Both the position numbers and the translations under genes were made by a program. A stretch of 64,000 bases of DNA from assembly GCA_963822095.1 (NCBI GenBank), contig CAWGGS010000048.1, positions 1-64,000 on the forward strand, in the 5' to 3' direction. This DNA is from CAWGGS01 sp963822095. GTDB lineage: Bacteria; Desulfobacterota; Desulfobulbia; Desulfobulbales; Desulfocapsaceae. The notes below the pieces were generated by a model. The model did not search any database. It saw only the letters and a list, made by a program, of their open reading frames with translations, and was not told the DNA's origin. Within the stretch, counting starts at the first letter, position 1. Every line of letters starts with the position of its first letter. This document shows, piece by piece, positions 8,833 through 18,414 of the stretch.

Positions 8833-9906
8833 CTATTGCGAATCTTTTGATAGGGAGGGCCGTGCAGCGGTCTTCTCGGAGGAATTCGTGGCATAGGTGT
8901 TTAAAAATAATTTGATATGCTCAAGGACTCCATCGCGAACCTGATCTTTTTCCATCAGCAATTCATGCTTGCCTTTTGGCAAAACAACAAGAGAGCAGTT
9001 TTTCTGAGACTCGCAAAACGCCTTTTGAGCCTTGGTTCCGACCACGGTATCATCTTCTCCGACCAAAAGCAGCATGGGTACCTTTAAGGGCGAAACGCCG
9101 GACGTAATCGCATCCATTGCCGAAAATGCCTCTGAGAGCCAGCGGAAAGTCGGACTTCCCAACGCTACTTTAGGATTATCCTCCACCAAACGCCTGTTGA
9201 GCTCAAACCGCGCATAGCTGTCGGTGAGGTCATTATTTTCAAAAGGTAAATCATGCTTGTACGGTCCACCTCCTATGACATATCGCTTTCCCATTCCGAC
9301 CAGAACAAAGGCCTTGGAAAGGACCTTTGCCACAAATTTCGGGAATGGGGCAGTATTGACGGATAACATCGGAGAACAAAGGATCATCCCGTTTATTTCA
9401 CCGGGATATTTACGTTCCAAGAGTATAGAAACAGGCCCACCCATGGAGTGTGAAAGCAGAAACACAGATCGATGCTCATTTCCTTTTACTACAGTTTTCA
9501 GAAACAGATGCAGGTCTTCAACATAATCCTCAAAATGTTTGACATACCCCTTTTGAGGATCGGCCAACATCCGTGAGGATTCCCCCTGCCCTCGATGGTC
9601 ATAAATATAAAACGAAAACCCCAGATCCTTCAGATCGTATAAGATCTCTGCATATTTGGCTATAAATTCAGTGCGTCCGTCCACAATGACCAGAGCCGGT
9701 CGTCCATCAGCGGCCTCCGATGCGGCATACCGTATTTCCACACCATCGTGAGTTTTCATAAAACTCTTTTGGAAATGCTTGGCGAAATACGGCATGATAG
9801 TATTTTTTGATGCCTCCGGTACCTTCTTTTCGACAACTGCTCCGCCGGGCAGAACAGTGCCAACCAGCAAAAATATCAAAAAGCAGGTAAATAAAATAAA
9901 ACGCAA
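8833..9906 (-). CDS. Exported alpha/beta hydrolase, S33/lysophospholipase-like
   Basis: A 357-residue protein with an N-terminal hydrophobic signal (about residues 1-24) and a serine aminopeptidase S33/lysophospholipase PldB-like fold. Recognisable parts are YDHRGQGESSR near residue 103, the nucleophile elbow LLSHSMGGPVS near residue 153, LLLVGEDDTVV carrying the acidic residue, and KGKHELLME with the catalytic histidine. The start is TTG at 9906 with GGGG upstream. Export predicts action on envelope lipids or imported esters, but the substrate is not deducible. Confidence 0.82.
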   Translation of the reverse strand: MRFILFTCFLIFLLVGTVLPGGAVVEKKVPEASKNTIMPYFAKHFQKSFMKTHDGVEIRYAASEAADGRPALVIVDGRTEFIAKYAEILYDLKDLGFSFYIYDHRGQGESSRMLADPQKGYVKHFEDYVEDLHLFLKTVVKGNEHRSVFLLSHSMGGPVSILLERKYPGEINGMILCSPMLSVNTAPFPKFVAKVLSKAFVLVGMGKRYVIGGGPYKHDLPFENNDLTDSYARFELNRRLVEDNPKVALGSPTFRWLSEAFSAMDAITSGVSPLKVPMLLLVGEDDTVVGTKAQKAFCESQKNCSLVVLPKGKHELLMEKDQVRDGVLEHIKLFLNTYATNSSEKTAARPSLSKDSQ

Positions 9907-10023
9907 ACAACACCCCTATTCTGTTTAAGCAACCAAAATTCCGAAGAATTCACATTACCACAGACAAGACGGTTTTTGCAACCACACTCCCGGCATCTCA
10001 CTCCTGCTCGAAAGCCATCATTG

Positions 10024-10211
10024 CAATATACGGCTCATCCGGATTAATCGTACTTTTAAAAGGCTGAAATTAATAAGATGGTGAAATTCATCGCTTCCAG
10101 ACACTACTCTCCGGCCTTAACGCCTGTACACCACGGCTGACAGACAGGCCTCCGCAATGCGTCCTCCAGCGATATAGAGGGGTACGCTCAATTCGGAAGA
10201 ACCCAATATAC
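10024..10211. mobile_element. MITE family 1, copy C with perfect 8-bp target duplication
   Basis: Element 10032-10203 (172 bp) runs from GGCTCATCCG to CGGAAGAACC and is bracketed by CAATATAC on both sides (10024-10031, 10204-10211). Its core CCACGGCTGACAGACAGGCC matches copies A and D (A in inverse orientation). It lies between the minus-strand hydrolase gene and the plus-strand FBPase gene, in a 500-bp intergenic stretch with no other recognisable content. Confidence 0.82.
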
Positions 10212-10439
10212 TGAATCCGATTCAGCCACGACACCAACAAATTCAATTTGCCGATCAAAATACGAAATGATACAATGCCTGCTGAAAGGAAAATACTCTG
10301 ATACCTGTCTTAAAAAAAAGAGTCCATCCGTATTTGTGGAATCTTGAAGGAATGTTCTTGTCTTACTTGTAGTATGCTAAGCTGAGAAATTACCTTTAAT
10401 AAATCAGCAACCCTCTATATCCGGATGTATGGAGCTCCT

Positions 10440-12311
10440 ATGACCACCCCTGTTTCTCTCACATCTGAAGCATCTGATTCTCCTCACAACAAAGAAAATC
10501 GTGTGCGAGTCAGCGAAATCGACAAATTGATCCATCAAATGTTACAGATGGAGGTGGAGTTAAATTCCAATATCCCGACGACTCTCTGGATCAGTGACCT
10601 GCATGGTGAAGGTGATCGCTTCATGTCCATTCTCAGGGGACGTTTTGGACTTCTCTATCAGACATGCCGTGAGGCATTGCCCAACACTTTCAGCTCGGAC
10701 AAGATACAATATCTCGTCAGTATTATACGTAAAAAAAGATATGTTACCGATAATGACATCCACATGGACATGCAGGATGTCATTTTTTGTCTGGTCCAGG
10801 TCTTGAAGTATAAGTTGACCAATATCCGATACCGCATCGAGGATATCTTCCTGCCGGAGTTTCATTACATTATCAATCGCCTTTTGTCCGGGCTTCCGGT
10901 ACCTGATCCCATCTTTGAAGAAGAAATTATCTCTGCTCGTTTGATCGCCCATCTCTCTCACACGATACGACAGGTGCTTCTTGATCGCATCCAGGTTCTA
11001 GGTGACATCTTCGACCGAGGCCCACAACCTGACAAGATCATTCGTATCCTCTCATCGTCGGCCTACATCCAGATGGTCGATTATGTTCTGGGCAACCACG
11101 ATATCCTCTGGCTGGGGGCTGTCTCCGGAAACGTGTCGCTTATTGCCGAAGCAATGCGAATCACCTGCAGGTACGACCATTTTCAACTCATGGAACGATG
11201 GAAATTCGACACTTCAAGGCTCGCCGACTTTGCCGAACGGACCTACCCGCCCGAAAAGGTCACAGGCAACTTCAAGGCAAAGACCCAGAGAGGAAAGTCG
11301 ATGGAAAAGGCGTTGGCCATCATTCAGTTCAAGCTGGAAGAGCAGACATTAAAAGACTATCCGGACTACGAAATGGAGTCGCGTCTTTGGCTGGATCGGC
11401 TTGCTCAGATGCTGAAATCCGGTGATACGAGTGGGCTTAACGATACTTTCTTTCCAACCATCAATCTGGATTCTCCCGGTGAACTCACCTCTGAGGAAGC
11501 CGAGATTGTAGAGGACCTCAAGAAACAATTTATAAACAACAGCAAATTAAAAAGACTTCTCAAATACTTTTTTACCCATGGGAAGACCTATAATATCCAC
11601 AATAATGTTTTAAACATCCACGCCTTGGTTCCATCGACAGCCGAAGGGGAATTCGAAGAATTTCTTGGACGAAAAGGAAAGAATCTCCTCGATTTCATAC
11701 AGGAAACAATTGAAAGAGTCGGACATAATTATCTGCAAGGAAAACCTCAGAGACCTCGTGATCAGGCTCTTTTCTTCTACCTCTGGTGCGGACCGAAATC
11801 ACCATTTTTCGGAAAACACGCCATGAAGACCTTCGAGCGGTACTTCCTTATCGACAAAAAAACCCATGAAGAAAGGTCTCTCTTCTGGAAACAAAATTTA
11901 CTGACCCAGGAATTTAAGCAGAAACTTCAAGATGAATTCGGGGTAAAACGTGTAGTCTTCGGCCATACCCCGGTTGACTATAAAAAAGGCCGACAGATGG
12001 CAAGCGAAGACGGGATTGCCATAAATGTCGATGGGGGATTTGCGGCAGCCTACTACAATCGTGGACATTCATTGGTCCACACCCCGCACCAACTCTACGG
12101 CATCATCCTCCCAACCCCGGATGAAATCAGAGAGGCAGAGCGCAATCTGGAATCGGCACCGCTGGATATCGAGCTAATCGATGAATTCAGGCAACCGATG
12201 AAGCGTAAAGACACCATCGAGGGGAAGGCTCTGAAGGAATCAAGAGACAAGCTTATGCACAAGATTCGGGAACTTTCTGAAATAAACGGTTTTCATTCCA
12301 CCTCGTTGTAG
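10440..12311 (+). CDS. fbp: Fructose-1,6-bisphosphatase, class III
   Basis: Hydrolyses fructose 1,6-bisphosphate to fructose 6-phosphate in gluconeogenesis, in the cytoplasm. About 623 residues, close to the 640-670 typical of class III (Bacillus Fbp type). The calcineurin-type metallophosphatase motifs are visible: SDLHGEGD, GDIFDRGPQPDKI, VLGNHDILWLG and VFGHTPVDYKKG. I chose the ATG at 10440, with GGAG nine bases upstream, over the one at 10425. The second FBPase gene, glpX, begins 72 bases after the stop on the same strand, so the two are probably cotranscribed. Confidence 0.95.
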   Translation: MTTPVSLTSEASDSPHNKENRVRVSEIDKLIHQMLQMEVELNSNIPTTLWISDLHGEGDRFMSILRGRFGLLYQTCREALPNTFSSDKIQYLVSIIRKKRYVTDNDIHMDMQDVIFCLVQVLKYKLTNIRYRIEDIFLPEFHYIINRLLSGLPVPDPIFEEEIISARLIAHLSHTIRQVLLDRIQVLGDIFDRGPQPDKIIRILSSSAYIQMVDYVLGNHDILWLGAVSGNVSLIAEAMRITCRYDHFQLMERWKFDTSRLADFAERTYPPEKVTGNFKAKTQRGKSMEKALAIIQFKLEEQTLKDYPDYEMESRLWLDRLAQMLKSGDTSGLNDTFFPTINLDSPGELTSEEAEIVEDLKKQFINNSKLKRLLKYFFTHGKTYNIHNNVLNIHALVPSTAEGEFEEFLGRKGKNLLDFIQETIERVGHNYLQGKPQRPRDQALFFYLWCGPKSPFFGKHAMKTFERYFLIDKKTHEERSLFWKQNLLTQEFKQKLQDEFGVKRVVFGHTPVDYKKGRQMASEDGIAINVDGGFAAAYYNRGHSLVHTPHQLYGIILPTPDEIREAERNLESAPLDIELIDEFRQPMKRKDTIEGKALKESRDKLMHKIRELSEINGFHSTSL

Positions 12312-12383
12312 AGACAGGTAGAGAAAGAGATGCATAATTGTATAGTTCGTTACTGACACCCCCTAACAAATAATGGTTTTTCT

Positions 12384-13331
12384 ATGTATACAAATTACGG
12401 AATGGAGATCGTTCGAGCAACTGAGATCGCAGCACTTACAGCAGCAAGACTGCAAGGCCACGGGAATCAGGATGAAATACTGAACAGCAGCAGATCCGCC
12501 ATCGCCAAAACCTTAAACAGACTCTCCATTGACGGTGCCGTAATCAATGACCGATTCAAAAAAAGGCCAGAGACCTTCCAACTGCCACGCAATCTTGGAC
12601 AGGGCGGACCGGAAATGGATTTGATGGCCGTGGCTCTCGAGGCCCACCACTCTGCAGCCGACGGATTGAACAACTCCACATCATTTGCAGTCATTGCTAA
12701 AAAGGGAATGCTCCAACCCTTGCCCAATCTGAGCATGTACAAGATCGTGGTCGGCCCCGAGGCCCAGCAATCCATCGATATCAACCAGCCTCCCATAGTC
12801 AATGTTAAACGTGTGGCCAGAGCCCTTCGTAAATATACTGAAAACGTTACTGTCTGCATCCTGGATCAGGCCCGCCACCAGCAGCTGATAAAAGAGGTCC
12901 GTAGCTGCGGGGCGCGAATCAAATTGATTCCGGAAGGTGAAATTTCAGGCTGTCTCTCTGCAATAACCGGAGAACGGGCAGATCTGTACATGGGGTATGG
13001 CTATGCTCCCGAGAGCGTTACAGTAGCAGCGGCAATAAGCTGTCTCGGCGGCTATTTCGAGGGGAAGATATTCTATGAAAACGACAGGGACCGTGATGAG
13101 GCCCGAGAGCATCAAATTTATGATTTTGAAAAAATTTATCGGGCTCAGGACCTTGTTCGCAGCAAGGAGGTGGCAATCGCTGCGACCGGGATTACCGACG
13201 GGGAATTTTTAGATGGAGTTCGCTTCACTCCCAACGGTGCAGTGACAAGTTCCTTTATCGCCAGAGGAGAGACACGGACCTATCGGAGACTGCAAACGCG
13301 CCATTTCTTTGATTACAAGCCAGTATTCTGA
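12384..13331 (+). CDS. glpX: Fructose-1,6-bisphosphatase, class II (GlpX)
   Basis: A 315-residue GlpX-type bisphosphatase that catalyses the same reaction as its neighbour but with an inositol-phosphatase-like fold and Mn2+ or Mg2+. Typical pieces are EIVRATEIAALTAARLQG near the N-terminus, DGAVINDRFKKRPE, MDLMAVALE (family motif DxAVDPxxxT is replaced here by EMDLMAVALEAHHS), GYGYAPESV and AATGITDG near the C-terminus. The catalytic loop usually written as D-P-I/L-D-G is not obvious in this copy, so activity should not be assumed. Length is close to the usual 320-335. Confidence 0.85.
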   Translation: MYTNYGMEIVRATEIAALTAARLQGHGNQDEILNSSRSAIAKTLNRLSIDGAVINDRFKKRPETFQLPRNLGQGGPEMDLMAVALEAHHSAADGLNNSTSFAVIAKKGMLQPLPNLSMYKIVVGPEAQQSIDINQPPIVNVKRVARALRKYTENVTVCILDQARHQQLIKEVRSCGARIKLIPEGEISGCLSAITGERADLYMGYGYAPESVTVAAAISCLGGYFEGKIFYENDRDRDEAREHQIYDFEKIYRAQDLVRSKEVAIAATGITDGEFLDGVRFTPNGAVTSSFIARGETRTYRRLQTRHFFDYKPVF

Positions 13332-13486
13332 TAAAAAGATGCATATACGGATTTTCTTGTTTTCCGCCAATAGTATTTCATCAGTCAATGTGTCCTTTTT
13401 TTGGGAGGGTGGTATCTCGGGCATAAAGTCGATCAGACAACCAGCCACTGGACCAGAAATTGAAATATTCAAATGAGGTGCAGAAA

Positions 13487-14425
13487 ATGCCGATCACTCT
13501 CTATTGGCTTCAATGCGGTACTTGCGGCGGCGATTCGCTGTCCATGATAAACGCCGAATCGCCAAACATCTTTGAGGCCCTTGACGAAATTGATATCAAT
13601 ATTCTCTGGCACCCCTCCTTTTCCAATACTCCGCCAAATGATTACCGTCACCTGCTTGCCGCTCTGACCAGCGGCAGCCTGCCCCTTGATATCCTCTGCG
13701 TCGAAGGTGCCGTTATTAGAGGCCCGGATGGTAGAGGAACCTTCGATACCTTTGACGGAAAACCCAAAAAAGATCTGGTCAAACAGCTGGCTGACCGGGC
13801 AGGAGTAGTCATCGCCGTGGGAACGTGTGCAAGTTTCGGTGGAGTGGTAGGAGCCGGAGAAACGGACGCTGTCGGACTGCAGTTCTCAAAAGAAAAAGCC
13901 GGCGGCCTCTTGGGAAGCACCTTCAGATCCCACAAGGGACTCCCGGTTGTCAATCTGCCGGGATGTCCTGCTCATCCCACCGTAATTATAGGAGTAATTA
14001 CGGCCTTGACATCGGAGATGGATTTAGCATTAAATATGTATAATGCCCCGTTGGAATATTTCGGGATGCTGGTTCATCAGGGTTGTACCCGAAACGAGTA
14101 TCACGAATACAGGATTGAAGAAACAGATTTCGGTGAAAAAGGTTGCATGTTTTTTCATTTGGGTTGTCAGGGCCCACTGGCCCACGGACCCTGCAATAAA
14201 TTCCTCTGGAACAGGAGAAACTGTAAAACCCGAATGGGAGTCCCTTGTTTTGGCTGTACCGAACCGGGCTTTCCAAAGACGGATCCGTTCTTTCAAACGC
14301 CGAATATTGTTGGTTTGCCGATCAATCTTCCCGATGGAGTCAACCGTCCTCATTACCTTGCATATAAAGGCATGGCAGCTGCAGCGGCACCGGAAAGACT
14401 TAAAAAACGAACTACCGAGGTTTGA
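13487..14425 (+). CDS. [NiFe] hydrogenase small subunit, cytosolic group 2 (sensory) type
   Basis: The iron-sulfur subunit of a [NiFe] hydrogenase, 312 residues. It starts MPITLYWLQCGTCGGDS without any Tat signal peptide, which places it in the cytoplasm and in the group 2 (uptake/sensory, HupU/HoxB-like) class. Cysteines of the proximal cluster lie in LQCGTCG, GTCASFGG and LPGCPAHP; the medial/distal set in HQGCTRNEYH, KGCMF, LGCQGP, GPCNKF and GVPCFGCTEPGFP. GAGGTG lies seven bases before the ATG at 13487. The large subunit starts one base after the stop, and a histidine kinase follows that, which argues for H2 sensing. No maturation genes are nearby. Confidence 0.9.
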   Translation: MPITLYWLQCGTCGGDSLSMINAESPNIFEALDEIDINILWHPSFSNTPPNDYRHLLAALTSGSLPLDILCVEGAVIRGPDGRGTFDTFDGKPKKDLVKQLADRAGVVIAVGTCASFGGVVGAGETDAVGLQFSKEKAGGLLGSTFRSHKGLPVVNLPGCPAHPTVIIGVITALTSEMDLALNMYNAPLEYFGMLVHQGCTRNEYHEYRIEETDFGEKGCMFFHLGCQGPLAHGPCNKFLWNRRNCKTRMGVPCFGCTEPGFPKTDPFFQTPNIVGLPINLPDGVNRPHYLAYKGMAAAAAPERLKKRTTEV

Positions 14426-14426
14426 G

Positions 14427-15935
14427 ATGGCCGATGCAGACCGACAAATTCTCAACATCCCTTTAAATCGTCTTGAAGGAGACCTTGAGCTTCGGCTGGA
14501 ATACAATGACCACACCATAACTAATTCATGGAGCTGCGGCACCATGTACCGCGGATTCGAAAATATTCTCAAAGGTCGAGGAGCTCGAGACGGTTTGGTC
14601 ATAACCCCCAGAGTATGCGGCATTTGCGGGACGGCACATCTGATGGCGGCGGCACAGGCCCTTGACATGCTCTGTGGAATCACCGTTCCCCATAATGCTC
14701 TTCTGGTGAGAAACCTGGCGTTGATTGCGGAACTTATTCAAAGCGATATCCGGCAGACAAATCTTATGTTCATGCAAGATTTTGCAAATCCAGCCTATCA
14801 TGACAAATCGTTTTATACCGAGGCCGGACTTCGTTACCAACCTTTTAGCGGAACATCCGTTATCAGTACCATCAAAGAGACCAAAAAAATATTGGAAATT
14901 GTCGCCATCGTTGGAGGGCAATGGCCCAACGCATCCTTTATGGTGCCTGGGGGTATCGCCACGAGTCCATCCTTTAACGATATAGTTAATTGTAAGTACC
15001 TGCAAAGAACCTTTGCTGACTGGTATGAACAACAGATACTTGGGTGCAGTATTGAAAGATGGGCTGCAGTCGGAAGTAAGGGCGAACTGGATGAATGGCT
15101 TGAAGAAAGCGACTCTCACCGTAATGGAGACCTCGGTTTCTTTGTTCTCGCCGCACGCCGGATTGGACTTGACGAAACAGGTGGCGGTCATCCAAACTTC
15201 ATAAGCGTTGGTTTTCCCCGGTTGCCACATAAACAAGCAGATACTGCTGCTCCCCACTTCCTGCAACCTCCCGGATTTATGTCTGAGGGGGAGTGTATGG
15301 ATTTTTCCCAGGCCCGAATAACCGAGCATATCGCCTTTTCCCATTTCGAGGGATACAGCAATGGCCAACATCCCTTTGAAGGAGTAACTGTCCCTTGCAC
15401 ATCCAAGACAACCTCGAACAAATACTCCTGGGTGAAGGCACCTCGGTATGACGACCTCCCGTCTGAAACCGGACCGTTAGCTGAACTTATCATCGGGAAG
15501 GACCCCCTGTTCACAGATCTTGTTCGAGACAAAGGTCCAAGTGCGTTTTCCCGGCAACTGGCAAGGATTGTGCGTCCGGCAAAACTCTTACCGATCATGA
15601 AGGAAATCATTCAGTCGATAGATCCTAAGGCACTGTATTACACGTCGGTAAAAGGAATCCCGGATGGTCGGAGTTATGGAATCATCGAAGCCCCCCGAGG
15701 GATTCTGGGACATTGGCTGGAAATACGAAACGGGGTAATCGACAGATACCAGATCATTACTCCAACCTCCTGGAACGGTTCTCCACGTGATGCCAATGGT
15801 GTGAGAGGGCCTTGGGAAGAGTCTGCAATCGGTGTTGAGGTAATAGATCCGGAAAATCCGGTTGAAATAGGCCACATCGTGCGTTCGTTTGACCCCTGTC
15901 AGGTCTGTGCAGTACATAGACTCAATAGAAAATGA
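14427..15935 (+). CDS. [NiFe] hydrogenase large subunit, lacking the C-terminal maturation peptide
   Basis: The catalytic subunit, 502 residues from MADADRQILNIPLNRLEG. The nickel ligands are in RVCGICGTAH (N-terminal) and FDPCQVCAVH (C-terminal). Only four residues, RLNRK including the last positions, follow the final histidine, so there is no peptide for a HycI/HupD-type endopeptidase to remove; this is a known property of regulatory hydrogenases. A longer upstream reading is an overlap with the small subunit gene and is rejected. The stop overlaps the start of the kinase gene by four bases (ATGA), so subunits and kinase are translationally coupled. Confidence 0.92.
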   Translation: MADADRQILNIPLNRLEGDLELRLEYNDHTITNSWSCGTMYRGFENILKGRGARDGLVITPRVCGICGTAHLMAAAQALDMLCGITVPHNALLVRNLALIAELIQSDIRQTNLMFMQDFANPAYHDKSFYTEAGLRYQPFSGTSVISTIKETKKILEIVAIVGGQWPNASFMVPGGIATSPSFNDIVNCKYLQRTFADWYEQQILGCSIERWAAVGSKGELDEWLEESDSHRNGDLGFFVLAARRIGLDETGGGHPNFISVGFPRLPHKQADTAAPHFLQPPGFMSEGECMDFSQARITEHIAFSHFEGYSNGQHPFEGVTVPCTSKTTSNKYSWVKAPRYDDLPSETGPLAELIIGKDPLFTDLVRDKGPSAFSRQLARIVRPAKLLPIMKEIIQSIDPKALYYTSVKGIPDGRSYGIIEAPRGILGHWLEIRNGVIDRYQIITPTSWNGSPRDANGVRGPWEESAIGVEVIDPENPVEIGHIVRSFDPCQVCAVHRLNRK

Positions 15936-17323
15936 CTATGGAATACCACTACCTTCCCAGTTCATATGATGACCTGCTCAGGCAGAATCAGCTCCTCATT
16001 AAAGAATTACATGTTTCCAGACAGGCTGCCGATATTACGGCAGATCTTGTGGCAGAGCAATTTGCCAACCTGGATATTGTCTTAAAGGAGTTGAGCCACA
16101 GTGTGGAGACTGAAAAGACCCTTCGGCAGGCAATGGCCGATGCCCGGAAATCGGCGGAGGCCGCGAATGTGGCAAAGAGTGACTTTCTTGCCAACATGAG
16201 CCATGAAATCAGAACTCCGATGAACGGCATAATCGGCATGACCGATCTGGTACTTGAAACCGACCTGAACCCGGAACAGAGAATGTATCTCAAGATGGTC
16301 AAGAATTCGGCGGCAAGGCTTCTTAAGGTTATAAATGACATCCTTGATTTTTCCAAAGTAGAGGCCGGTAAACTCAAACTCGACCCTTTCGATTTCAATC
16401 TTCACCAGACTCTCGAAAATGTCATCCAGATGTTGTCCTTGAGGGCAAATCAGAAAAACATCAGGCTCACCTGTGAGATAGACTCCAAACTCCCCAGCAT
16501 GGTTCATGGCGATCCCAACAGGCTGACCCAGGTTCTCATTAATCTGACCAATAATGCCATCAAATTTACCGATCATGGCTCAGTATGCGTATCTGCCGTA
16601 TCCATCCCAACTGAAAACGAGACAGAGATAGGCATCAAATTCAACATTATCGATACCGGCTTAGGCATCCCCTTGGAAAAGCAGCAAAAGATCTTCGAGG
16701 CCTTCAGTCAGGCAGACAATTCAACCACGCGAAAACACGGAGGAACCGGCCTAGGTCTTGCCATCTCATCCCACCTGGTTTCTTTGATGGGAAGCAAGAT
16801 TCATGTCAGCAGCCACCCGGGAAAAGGATCTACATTCTGGTTCGCCTGCAGACTGGAAAAAGCGAATAGCTCAAAAACCGACCCTATTGAAACCGAGCCC
16901 AAAAGCAATCTTTTAGCAGAGCAGAGGGAGCAGATCAATGGCATGAAGATATTGGTTGTGGAAGACGAGGCAATCAATCAGGCTTTGATTAAGGCCCTGT
17001 TGACCCAGTTCGGCTTCCATGTAACAACCGCGGATACTGGCAAAATAGCTGTCGAGGCAGCCGCAAAAGAAGACTTTCAATTGATCCTGATGGACCTCCA
17101 AATGCCCGTCATGGATGGATTCGAGGCTACGAAAAGAATCAAAGGTATGAACGACGGACGGATTACACCACCAATCATTGCACTAACCGCCCATGCCATG
17201 GGAAAAGACAAAGAAAGATGCCTTATGGCAGGAATGGACGATTATCTCAGCAAACCCATCAACCGGGATGAACTTTACCAGGCTTTGATCAAACATCTAC
17301 TCGCATCTCACCTCCATGGATGA
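15932..17323 (+). CDS. Soluble hybrid histidine kinase coupled to the hydrogenase
   Basis: A 463-residue hybrid kinase without membrane segments. Residues 1-80 form a coiled coil with no recognisable PAS domain. HisKA has the phospho-accepting His at about 91 (NMSHEIRTPMNG). The HATPase has NNAIKF, DTGLGI and GGTGLGL. The C-terminal receiver has ED near 344 and the phospho-acceptor Asp at about 388 (LMDLQMPVMDG), ending with SKPI. It overlaps the hydrogenase large subunit by ATGA, so its input is probably the H2-binding state of the hydrogenase, as with HoxJ/HupT, although those carry PAS domains. No DNA-binding response regulator is present, so the output partner is unknown. Its 3' end overlaps the convergent dacF-like gene by 16 bases. 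Confidence 0.9.
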   Translation: MTMEYHYLPSSYDDLLRQNQLLIKELHVSRQAADITADLVAEQFANLDIVLKELSHSVETEKTLRQAMADARKSAEAANVAKSDFLANMSHEIRTPMNGIIGMTDLVLETDLNPEQRMYLKMVKNSAARLLKVINDILDFSKVEAGKLKLDPFDFNLHQTLENVIQMLSLRANQKNIRLTCEIDSKLPSMVHGDPNRLTQVLINLTNNAIKFTDHGSVCVSAVSIPTENETEIGIKFNIIDTGLGIPLEKQQKIFEAFSQADNSTTRKHGGTGLGLAISSHLVSLMGSKIHVSSHPGKGSTFWFACRLEKANSSKTDPIETEPKSNLLAEQREQINGMKILVVEDEAINQALIKALLTQFGFHVTTADTGKIAVEAAAKEDFQLILMDLQMPVMDGFEATKRIKGMNDGRITPPIIALTAHAMGKDKERCLMAGMDDYLSKPINRDELYQALIKHLLASHLHG

Positions 17324-18414
17324 CGGACATAACCGGCGTTTGATTTTTTTCGCTTCCACCTCTTTACGAGGAAGAAAACGATAAAAAGCAAAAGGCACGT
17401 TCCCACTCCTGAAAAAAACATCAACCAGTCACACGGAAATGCCTTGGTATCGCTCTTTTTTTCCACTGGACGAGATACCGATACCGTTGCCTTTTTATCC
17501 ACGGTGACGACCGCAGAGGACGTATCTTTCGCCACATTTTTCTCCCGTGAGGTCTCAACAGGGGCAACCTTTTTCCCCTCCGACTCTAGCAGAAACCCCT
17601 TCTCCAACAATTCCGATGCCTTAGAATCACGGACATGTCGGTTTTTGCTCCCCATGACCAGAGCAATGATTCGAATCCCATTCCTTTTTGCCGTTGCGGC
17701 AATGGAAAATCCTGCTGCCTCAAAATAACCGGTTTTAAACCCGTCACACCCATCAACTTGCCCTAATAGGTGATTATGATTACGCATGATAAATTTCCCA
17801 TTCCTAAATCCTCGTTCCTTGGTTGAGGTATATCTTAGAGCATCCGGCCTTCCTGCCAGTTCACGGCAGAGGATGGATAGGTCTGAAGCCGTCGTCTCGT
17901 CAGGTTTCTGTCCTTTTCCCGGTGGCAGACCATGTACCGAATAAAAAAAGGTGTGCTTCATACCAAGCTCTTGAGCCTTCTTATTCATCAATGCCACAAA
18001 CCCTTCTTTGGAACCGGCAATATGTATCGCCAAGGCAACTGCCGCATCATTGGCCGATTGAACCATGAGTGCGTATAAAAGCTCGTCGACCGTGAACTGT
18101 TCACGAGAATCAAGATAGACCTGGGATCCTCCTATCTTTGACGCTTTGCGTGTAATCTGGACCATATCATCGAGTTTAACCGCCTTGTCCCTGACCTGAT
18201 CAAGAATGACCAAAAGGTCCATCAACTTCAACACTGATGCCGGATAAACCACTGCATTCGGGTGATCGGCAAACAACACTTTTCCGGTATCGGCATCAAT
18301 TACCAAGGCAGATCGGTAAGGATCTTCAGAAATCGTGCTGATTCTAGCCCGACCAGCCCAGGCCGTCTTCGACAACACCATGCAAACAACCAATAGAAGC
18401 GCAATCCTTTTCAT
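17308..18414 (-). CDS. D-alanyl-D-alanine carboxypeptidase, PBP5/DacF family
   Basis: Low-molecular-weight penicillin-binding protein that trims the terminal D-Ala of peptidoglycan stem peptides in the periplasm. It has a signal peptide (1-20, ending TAWAG), SxxK with Ser60 in ASVLKLMD, the SxN motif QSANDAA and KTG in DGFKTGYFEAAG. A membrane helix lies near the C-terminus (WLMFFSGVGTCLLLFIVFFLV) and replaces the usual amphipathic anchor; the PBP5 C-terminal beta domain is missing. The start at 18414 (MKRIALL) has AAGGAG seven bases upstream. It converges on and overlaps the hybrid kinase gene. Confidence 0.92.
   Translation of the reverse strand: MKRIALLLVVCMVLSKTAWAGRARISTISEDPYRSALVIDADTGKVLFADHPNAVVYPASVLKLMDLLVILDQVRDKAVKLDDMVQITRKASKIGGSQVYLDSREQFTVDELLYALMVQSANDAAVALAIHIAGSKEGFVALMNKKAQELGMKHTFFYSVHGLPPGKGQKPDETTASDLSILCRELAGRPDALRYTSTKERGFRNGKFIMRNHNHLLGQVDGCDGFKTGYFEAAGFSIAATAKRNGIRIIALVMGSKNRHVRDSKASELLEKGFLLESEGKKVAPVETSREKNVAKDTSSAVVTVDKKATVSVSRPVEKKSDTKAFPCDWLMFFSGVGTCLLLFIVFFLVKRWKRKKSNAGYVRHPWR

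Noticed and set aside
14043..14426. N-terminal extension of the hydrogenase large subunit
   Set aside because: This frame lies wholly inside the small subunit gene; the family start MADADRQ fits the known N-terminus.
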